Below are positions 5,820 to 10,071 of a DNA stretch of 10,071 nucleotides, one piece after another. The stretch is from Gammaproteobacteria bacterium (lineage in GTDB: Bacteria > Pseudomonadota > Gammaproteobacteria > Steroidobacterales > Rariloculaceae). Below the pieces are notes generated by a model. That model worked only from the letters and a program-made list of their open reading frames with translations. It was not told the DNA's origin and did not search any database. The position numbers and the translations under genes are program-made. How positions within the stretch are numbered: the stretch's first letter is position 1; each line of letters opens with the position of its first letter. The DNA lies in the NCBI GenBank assembly GCA_016927175.1, contig JAFGNC010000121.1:1-10071 (forward strand), given 5' to 3'.

Positions 5820-6848
5820 ATGAGCTCGAAGCGGACACTTACATACAAGGACGCCGGTGTCGACATCGACGCCGGAGACGCGCTGGTCGAGCGCATCAGG
5901 GGCCCGGTCAAACGCACCCTGAGACCCGAGGTGCTCGGCGGGCTCGGCGGTTTCGGCGGGCTTTTCCGTGTGCCGGCGGGCTTCCGCGAGCCGGTGCTGG
6001 TCGCCGGCACCGACGGCGTCGGCACGAAGCTCAAGCTCGCGATCGAGCACGACGCCCACGACGAGGTCGGCATCGATCTCGTTGCGATGTGCGCGAACGA
6101 CATCGTCGTACAGGGCGCGCAGCCGCTGTTCTTCCTCGATTATTTCGTCACGCCGCGCCTCGACGTCGACGTCGCCGAGCGCGTGATCACCGGCATCGCC
6201 AAAGGCTGCGAGCTGGCGGGCGCGGCGCTGCTCGGCGGGGAGACGGCCGAGCACCCGGGCATGCACGCCGCCGGGGAGTACGACCTCGCCGGCTTCTGCG
6301 TCGGTGTCGTCGAGCGCGACCGCATCATCGACGGCTCCGGCATCACGGCCGGCGACAGCGTGATCGGCCTCGCCTCTTCCGGGCCCCACTCGAACGGCTT
6401 CTCGCTGATCCGCCGCGTGCTCGAGGACCGGCCGCAGGACGCGTCCGCCTCGTACGGCGGCCGCCCGCTGGTGGAGCAGCTGCTGACCCCGACCCGCATC
6501 TACGTTCGGCCGCTGCTGGCGCTGCTCGAGCAGGTGCCGGTCAAAGGCCTGGCCCACATCACCGGCGGCGGACTGCTCGAAAACATCCCGCGGGTGCTGC
6601 CGGCAGGCCTCGGCGTCCGACTCGACGAATCCAGCTGGACGCGGCCGGCGGTATTCGACTGGCTCGAGAGCGCCGGCGTCGAGCGGCACGAGATGCACCG
6701 GACCTTCAACTGCGGCATCGGCATGATCGTCGTCGTCGCGGCCGGCGAAGCCGACGCTGCCGTCGAGCGGCTGCGGCAGCACGGCGAGCAGGCGGCGGTG
6801 ATCGGCGAAGTCGTCGCGGACCGGGACGGGCGGGTCGACATTCGTTGA
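5820..6848 (+). CDS. purM: Phosphoribosylformylglycinamidine cyclo-ligase (AIR synthetase)
   Basis: A 342-residue enzyme of de novo purine synthesis that closes FGAM to aminoimidazole ribonucleotide with ATP. It begins with the typical LTYKDAGVDIDAGDALVERIRGPVKRT (residues 7 onward). It contains VAGTDGVGTKLKLA (about 61-74), MCANDIVVQGAQPLFFLDYF, LLGGETAEHPGMH (the family usually has MPGMY), GDSVIGLASSGPHSNGFSLIRR and the C-terminal AHITGGGLLENIPRVLP, TFNCGIGMIVVV and GEV segments. Length and motif order are those of PurM of the AIRS superfamily, which acts as a homodimer. The ATG at 5820 fits the family N-terminus. The TGA at 6846-6848 overlaps the TTG start of purN, so the two consecutive-pathway enzymes are coupled. 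Confidence 0.97.
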   Translation: MSSKRTLTYKDAGVDIDAGDALVERIRGPVKRTLRPEVLGGLGGFGGLFRVPAGFREPVLVAGTDGVGTKLKLAIEHDAHDEVGIDLVAMCANDIVVQGAQPLFFLDYFVTPRLDVDVAERVITGIAKGCELAGAALLGGETAEHPGMHAAGEYDLAGFCVGVVERDRIIDGSGITAGDSVIGLASSGPHSNGFSLIRRVLEDRPQDASASYGGRPLVEQLLTPTRIYVRPLLALLEQVPVKGLAHITGGGLLENIPRVLPAGLGVRLDESSWTRPAVFDWLESAGVERHEMHRTFNCGIGMIVVVAAGEADAAVERLRQHGEQAAVIGEVVADRDGRVDIR

Positions 6849-7510
6849 CGGACGACGCGCGCCCCGCCATCGTCGTGCTGATCTCCGGCACCGGTACGAA
6901 CCTCAAGGCGCTGATCGACTCCGCCGCATCCGGAGAGCTGCCGGCGCGGATCGCCGCGGTGTTCAGCGACCGCGGCGATGCGCCCGGGCTCCGGCGCGCG
7001 CGCGAGGCCGGCATAGAGGCGCATCACGTCGAGCCGCAGAGTTTCGCCGACCGCGACGCGTACGAGAGCGCGCTGGCCGACGCCATCGAGGCGGCGGCCG
7101 ACGGACCTCCCGCCGCGGTCGTGCTTGCCGGCTTCATGCGCATCCTGCGCGGCGAGGTGTTGCGCCGCTTCGCCGGCCGGCTGTTGAACATCCACCCGTC
7201 GCTGTTGCCGAAATACCGGGGGCTCGACACTCACGCCCGCGCGCTCGCGGCCGGCGAAGAGGGCCACGGCGCGACCGTGCACTTCGTGACTGAGGAGCTC
7301 GACGCGGGACCGCGCATCATTCAGTTTCGCGTGGCGGTCCGGCCCGACGACACGGCGCAGACGCTGGCCGCGCGCGTGCTGCGCGGCGAGCACCGCATCC
7401 TGCCGCAGGCGGTCGGGTGGCTCGCGACGGGTCGGTTGAGACTCGAAGGCGGAGAAGTCATGCTTGACGGCCGGCGGCTCGACGCTCCGGTCGTCGTGGA
7501 GGATCGATGA
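6845..7510 (+). CDS. purN: Phosphoribosylglycinamide formyltransferase (GAR transformylase)
   Basis: A 221-residue enzyme that transfers a formyl group from 10-formyltetrahydrofolate to GAR in purine synthesis. The nucleotide loop is SGTGTNL (14-20). VLAGFMRIL (93-101) is followed by the signature NIHPSLLPKY (115-124) with catalytic N115 and H117. The catalytic Asp is D153 in EELDAGP. These correspond to N106, H108 and D144 of E. coli PurN. The start is taken as TTG at 6845, which overlaps the purM stop as TTGA. No ATG or better-placed GTG precedes the conserved IVVLISGTGTN strand. The TGA at 7508-7510 overlaps the ATG of the DUF3108 gene by 4 bp, giving a three-gene coupled unit. The open frame upstream of 6845 is a shadow of purM. 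Confidence 0.96.
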   Translation: MTDDARPAIVVLISGTGTNLKALIDSAASGELPARIAAVFSDRGDAPGLRRAREAGIEAHHVEPQSFADRDAYESALADAIEAAADGPPAAVVLAGFMRILRGEVLRRFAGRLLNIHPSLLPKYRGLDTHARALAAGEEGHGATVHFVTEELDAGPRIIQFRVAVRPDDTAQTLAARVLRGEHRILPQAVGWLATGRLRLEGGEVMLDGRRLDAPVVVEDR

Positions 7511-8280
7511 TGATTCGGACAGCCCGAACAGCGCGGCTCGCGGCGGTCTGCATGCTCGCGGCGTGGGGCTCGCCCGTCACGGCCGCCGCCGCGGCGCTCG
7601 CGACCTATGAAGCGCAATACGAGGTCGAGTACAAAGGCCGCCGCGTCGGCGAGTCCGAGCTCTCGATGAGCTTCGATTCGGCCGCCGACAGATACGTGTT
7701 CGAATCGCGGACCGAGGCGCGGGGCATCGCGAGGCTGCTGCGGCCGAAGCCCGCTATCGAGCGCAGCGAATTCGTCGTGCACGACGGCATGATCCGGCCG
7801 CTCGAGTTTCGGTTCGAGGACGGCAGCCGCAAGGGCGAGGACAACGTCGACATCGCGTTCGACTGGAACGAAAACAAGGCGGCGGTGACGTCGGAGGACG
7901 GTGTCGCCGAGTTTGCGCTGACTCCGGGTGTCCTCGACCGTGCATCGCTGCAGGCGGCGCTGATGCGCGACCTGAGCCGCGAGCGCGATCCCGGCCCCTA
8001 CGTGCTCGTCGATGAGGACGCGCTGAAGACCTATCGCTACTCCGTCGGCGAGCGGCGCGCCGTGGAAACCGGCGCCGGCCGTTTCGATGCCGTCGCCGTC
8101 GAGCAGGTGCGCGAGGGGTCCTCCCGCACGACGCTGCTGTGGCTCGCGCCGAAGCTCGACTACCTGCCCGTCAGGATCGAGCAGTATCGCGACGGCGAGC
8201 TGCACATGTCGATGACGCTCGAGTCCTACTCTGGCCTCGAAAAGGGGTCAGGGCCCTTTTCCGACGAAAAAGGGCCCTGA
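7507..8280 (+). CDS. DUF3108 exported protein
   Basis: A 257-residue protein with a signal peptide (about 1-30: RTARTAR, then LAAVCMLAAWGSPVTAAAAA), so it is periplasmic or outer-membrane associated. The mature part begins YEAQYEVEYKGRRVGESELSMSF, which with RYVFESRTEARGIARLL, EFRFEDGSRKGEDNVDIAFDW and LDYLPVRIEQYRDGELHMSMTLESY matches the beta-rich DUF3108 pattern; the function of the family is unknown. It follows purN with an ATGA overlap, a pairing I recall from other gammaproteobacteria but with no obvious metabolic reason. Residues 245-257 (EKGSGPFSDEKGP) and the TGA are encoded by a palindromic repeat element, so the native C-terminus has probably been replaced or extended. Confidence 0.84.
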   Translation: MMIRTARTARLAAVCMLAAWGSPVTAAAAALATYEAQYEVEYKGRRVGESELSMSFDSAADRYVFESRTEARGIARLLRPKPAIERSEFVVHDGMIRPLEFRFEDGSRKGEDNVDIAFDWNENKAAVTSEDGVAEFALTPGVLDRASLQAALMRDLSRERDPGPYVLVDEDALKTYRYSVGERRAVETGAGRFDAVAVEQVREGSSRTTLLWLAPKLDYLPVRIEQYRDGELHMSMTLESYSGLEKGSGPFSDEKGP

Positions 8281-8289
8281 CCCCTTTTC
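8239..8289. repeat. REP/BIME-like element: two inverted 22-bp imperfect palindromes
   Basis: The left arm (8239-8260) and right arm (8268-8289) are perfect reverse complements over 22 bp, separated by the 7-nt loop CCGACGA. Each arm is itself a small palindrome: AAAAGGG, a 7-nt middle (GTCAGGG or its complement), then CCCTTTT. The element can therefore fold either as one 22-bp hairpin or as two 7-bp hairpins, the architecture of a bacterial interspersed mosaic element. It begins exactly on codon 245 of the DUF3108 gene and lies between that gene and the convergent dcd. Similar GGGGTCAG-type palindromes are, from memory, widespread in proteobacterial and metagenomic sequences and attributed to REP-associated tyrosine transposases; none is encoded here, and no second copy is in the window. 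Confidence 0.85.
8239..8289. terminator. Probable bidirectional terminator for purMN-DUF3108 and apbC-dcd
   Basis: The 22-bp perfect stem ends in CCCCTTTTCC on the plus strand and, by symmetry, in CCCCTTTTC on the minus strand. A stable stem followed by only four T residues sits between two convergent operons, where a shared terminator would be expected. The U run is short, so efficiency is uncertain. No other intrinsic terminator is visible near either 3' end. Confidence 0.5.
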
Positions 8290-8328
8290 CGGAGCCGAAG
8301 CTCTTTTCCAGCCCCTGCCGGCCGCCGC

Positions 8329-8895
8329 TCAGGTCTTCGGCAGCGTGACGCCCTGCTGCCCCTGGTACTTGCCGCCGCGATCCGCATAGCTCGTCTCGCA
8401 GACCTCGTCGGACTCGAAAAAGATCATCTGCGCGACGCCTTCATTCGCGTAGATCTTCGCCGGCAGCGGCGTCGTGTTCGAGAACTCGAGCGTCACGTGG
8501 CCTTCCCACTCGGGCTCGAGGGGCGTCACGTTGACGATGATTCCGCAGCGCGCGTAGGTCGACTTGCCGAGGCAGATCGTCAGGACGTTGCGCGGAATCC
8601 GGAAATACTCGACCGTCCGGGCGAGCGCGAACGAGTTCGGCGGGATGATGCAGACATCGGCGTGCATGTCGACGAAGCTCGACTCGTCGAACTCCTTGGG
8701 GTCGACGATGGCGGAGTTGATGTTCGTGAAGATCTTGAACTCGGCGGCGCAGCGCACGTCGTAGCCGTAGCTGGACGTGCCGTAGGAGATGATGCGGCTG
8801 CCGTCGACGTGCCGCACCTGGTCGGCGGCGAAGGGCTCGATCATGCCGTGCTCCGCCGCCATGCGGCGGATCCAGCGGTCCGACTTGATGCTCAC
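8329..8895 (-). CDS. dcd: dCTP deaminase
   Basis: A 188-residue enzyme that deaminates dCTP to dUTP, feeding dTMP synthesis. It begins SIKSDRWIRRMAAEHGMIEPF and contains ISYGTSSYGYDVRCAAEF (36-53), CIIPPNSFALARTVEYFRIP, LGKSTYARCGIIVNVTPLEP (109-128) and HVTLEFSNTTPLPAKIYANEG. The catalytic Glu is E137, and the C-terminal lid is GGKYQGQQGVTLP (174-186). As I recall it, this is nearly identical to Pseudomonas Dcd in length and sequence. The GTG at 8895 overlaps the apbC stop (GTGA), so dcd is translated behind apbC. The frame is open far upstream, but that part is the shadow of apbC. The gene ends about 40 bp from the palindromic element. Confidence 0.96.
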   Translation of the reverse strand: MSIKSDRWIRRMAAEHGMIEPFAADQVRHVDGSRIISYGTSSYGYDVRCAAEFKIFTNINSAIVDPKEFDESSFVDMHADVCIIPPNSFALARTVEYFRIPRNVLTICLGKSTYARCGIIVNVTPLEPEWEGHVTLEFSNTTPLPAKIYANEGVAQMIFFESDEVCETSYADRGGKYQGQQGVTLPKT

Positions 8896-9986
8896 TCGTC
8901 GTCCTCGACGGTGATTTTCGGAAACAGGCGGCTGTAGTCCTTGCCGCCTGCAGCCAGCTCGCCGGCCGCACGCAGCGCCGCGTCGCCGAAAGCGCGGGCC
9001 AGCGGGCCCTCCGGCTCGGCAACGACCGTCGGCGCGCCGCTGTCCGTCTCCTCGCGGATCCGCCTGTCGAGCGGCAGCGCCCCGAGCAGCGGCACCCCGT
9101 AGGCGCCCGCGAGCCGCTCGCCGCCGTGCTCGCCGAAGATGTGCTCCTCGTGGCCGCAGTTCGAGCACACGTGCAGGCTCATGTTCTCGATGACGCCGAG
9201 CACCGGCACGTTGACCTTCTGGAACATCTCGAGGCCCTTGCGGGCATCGGCCAGCGCGATGTCCTGCGGCGTCGTCACGATCACCGCGCCGCTGACCGGC
9301 ACGCGTTGCGCCAGCGTCAGCTGAATGTCGCCGGTGCCGGGAGGCATGTCGATCACGAGATAGTCGAGCTCGCCCCAGTGGGTCTGCATCAGCAGCTGAT
9401 TCAGCGCCGACGTGACCATCGGACCCCGCCACGCCATCGGCTGGTTCTCGTCGACCAGGAAACCGATCGACATGGCCTTGATGCCGTGCGCCTCGAGCGG
9501 CTCCAGCGACTTGCCGTCGCGGCTCTCCGGCCGCCTGCCCATCAGCCCCAGCATGCGCGGCTGACTCGGGCCGTAGATGTCGGCGTCGAGGATTCCGACG
9601 CGCGCTCCCTCCCGCGCGAGCGCCAGCGCAACGTTGACGGCGACCGTCGATTTCCCGACGCCGCCCTTGCCGGATGCGACGGCAATCACGTTCGAGACGC
9701 CCGGAATCGGCTTCAGCGTCCGCTGCACGCTGTGCGTCTCGACCGACCACGTCACGTCGAATTCGACATCCCCGCCGGCGACGTCCCCGCAATGCTCCTT
9801 CAGCGCGGCGACGAGCGCGTCGCGGCTGCGCTCCGCCGGAAAGCCCACTTTGACCTCGACGCGCGGAGCGGCTCCGGACGCATCGATCTTGAACGCGCTG
9901 CCGCCGCTGCCGAGCGGCTTACCCGTCTGCGGCAACACGAATTCGGCGAGGCGCGCTTCGAGCTGCGGCGCTGACGTGTCAGCCAT
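8892..9986 (-). CDS. apbC: Mrp/ApbC family iron-sulfur cluster carrier ATPase
   Basis: A 364-residue P-loop ATPase that carries and transfers [4Fe-4S] clusters to apo-proteins in the cytoplasm. Residues about 8-85 form a degenerate MIP18/DUF59-like N-terminal domain. The deviant Walker A is SGKGGVGKST (105-114), followed by GILDADIYGPSQPRMLG (131-147). The WRGPMVTSALNQLL, DYLVIDMPPGTGDIQLTLAQ (208-227) and TTPQDIALADARKG segments are typical. The cluster-binding CxxC is C274-S-N-C277 in CSNCGHEEHIFGEHGG. The ATG at 9986 is preceded by GAGGGG at 8 nt and gives the usual length; upstream in-frame extension is unsupported. It is coupled to dcd by a 4-bp overlap. In relatives metG is often divergent from this gene, so metG may start beyond the window's right end (inference). 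Confidence 0.95.
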   Translation of the reverse strand: MADTSAPQLEARLAEFVLPQTGKPLGSGGSAFKIDASGAAPRVEVKVGFPAERSRDALVAALKEHCGDVAGGDVEFDVTWSVETHSVQRTLKPIPGVSNVIAVASGKGGVGKSTVAVNVALALAREGARVGILDADIYGPSQPRMLGLMGRRPESRDGKSLEPLEAHGIKAMSIGFLVDENQPMAWRGPMVTSALNQLLMQTHWGELDYLVIDMPPGTGDIQLTLAQRVPVSGAVIVTTPQDIALADARKGLEMFQKVNVPVLGVIENMSLHVCSNCGHEEHIFGEHGGERLAGAYGVPLLGALPLDRRIREETDSGAPTVVAEPEGPLARAFGDAALRAAGELAAGGKDYSRLFPKITVEDDE

Positions 9987-9994
9987 CCCTGTCA

Positions 9995-10000
9995 CCCCTC
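9995..10000 (-). promoter_or_regulatory. Shine-Dalgarno site that fixes the apbC start
   Basis: GAGGGG on the minus strand lies 8 nt upstream of ATG at 9986. It supports this start over the longer frame that is open to 10067. Confidence 0.6.
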
Positions 10001-10015
10001 GATGCAAAGGCGACG

Positions 10016-10021
10016 ATTGTA
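10016..10021 (-). promoter_or_regulatory. Possible -10 element of the apbC-dcd operon
   Basis: TACAAT on the minus strand lies about 30 nt upstream of the apbC start in an otherwise GC-rich leader. No acceptable -35 hexamer is seen at 16-18 bp, so this is only a candidate. Confidence 0.3.
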
Positions 10022-10071
10022 ACGCAACGGACCGGCGCGGCTGCGGCGCGGCCGGTGACCCCGGCACGCCC

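Noticed and set aside
5753..7510. A 585-codon plus-strand frame that would be a fusion upstream of purN
   Set aside because: Residues before the TTG at 6845 are out-of-frame purM. The purN family N-terminus lies just after 6845.
8329..9792. A single 487-codon frame joining dcd with an N-terminal extension
   Set aside because: The part upstream of 8895 is an Arg-rich shadow of apbC; the family N-terminus starts exactly at GTG 8895.
1..10071. tRNA genes, CRISPR repeats, insertion sequences, prophage or defence genes
   Set aside because: No cloverleaf-like segment, regularly spaced repeat, transposase or phage motif was seen on reading both strands; all main genes are housekeeping families.

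Overview
The window reads as an ordinary chromosomal segment from a high-GC (by eye about two thirds G+C or more) gammaproteobacterium, perhaps of Xanthomonadales, Nevskiales or Steroidobacter type. The evidence is the Pseudomonas-like Dcd, Mrp/ApbC, PurM and PurN sequences, and a gene order (arsC, wrbA, DUF2069, hda, DUF2066, purM, purN, DUF3108) that from memory is also found in pseudomonads and xanthomonads. Taxonomy and synteny are recalled and have not been checked against a database. There are no RNA genes, CRISPR arrays, phage genes or transposase genes.

Layout, left to right. (1) Plus strand 1-968: the 3' end of proS, overlapped by 4 bp by a periplasmic lytic transglycosylase gene. 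(2) Minus strand 1623-999: a DUF4398 lipoprotein gene followed after 1 nt by acylphosphatase. (3) Plus strand 1754-3062: arsC, wrbA and a four-helix DUF2069 membrane protein. (4) Minus strand 5705-3022: a DUF2066 exported protein, a CDP-alcohol phosphatidyltransferase that looks more like mitochondrial-type cardiolipin synthase than PgsA, and hda. The 3' end of hda overlaps the convergent DUF2069 gene by 41 bp. (5) Plus strand 5820-8280: purM, purN and a DUF3108 exported protein, joined by 4-bp overlaps. (6) Minus strand 9986-8329: apbC/mrp and dcd, joined by a 4-bp overlap. Coding density is very high and neighbouring genes are repeatedly coupled through GTGA, TTGA or ATGA junctions.

Together the genes serve housekeeping roles: translation (ProS), purine and pyrimidine nucleotide synthesis (PurM, PurN, Dcd), replication control (Hda), Fe-S cluster delivery (ApbC), envelope and lipid work (lytic transglycosylase, CDP-alcohol transferase, the DUF proteins) and small redox or stress enzymes (ArsC, WrbA, AcyP).

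I do not see a new multi-gene system. The points most worth a second look are: a 51-bp REP/BIME-like double palindrome at 8239-8289 that supplies the last 13 codons and the stop of the DUF3108 gene; a cardiolipin-synthase-like gene 3 bp upstream of hda, which would link acidic phospholipid synthesis to the DnaA nucleotide cycle; a small palindrome that may bridge an over-long Shine-Dalgarno spacing in front of purM; and a roughly 97-residue disordered tail on the DUF2066 protein.
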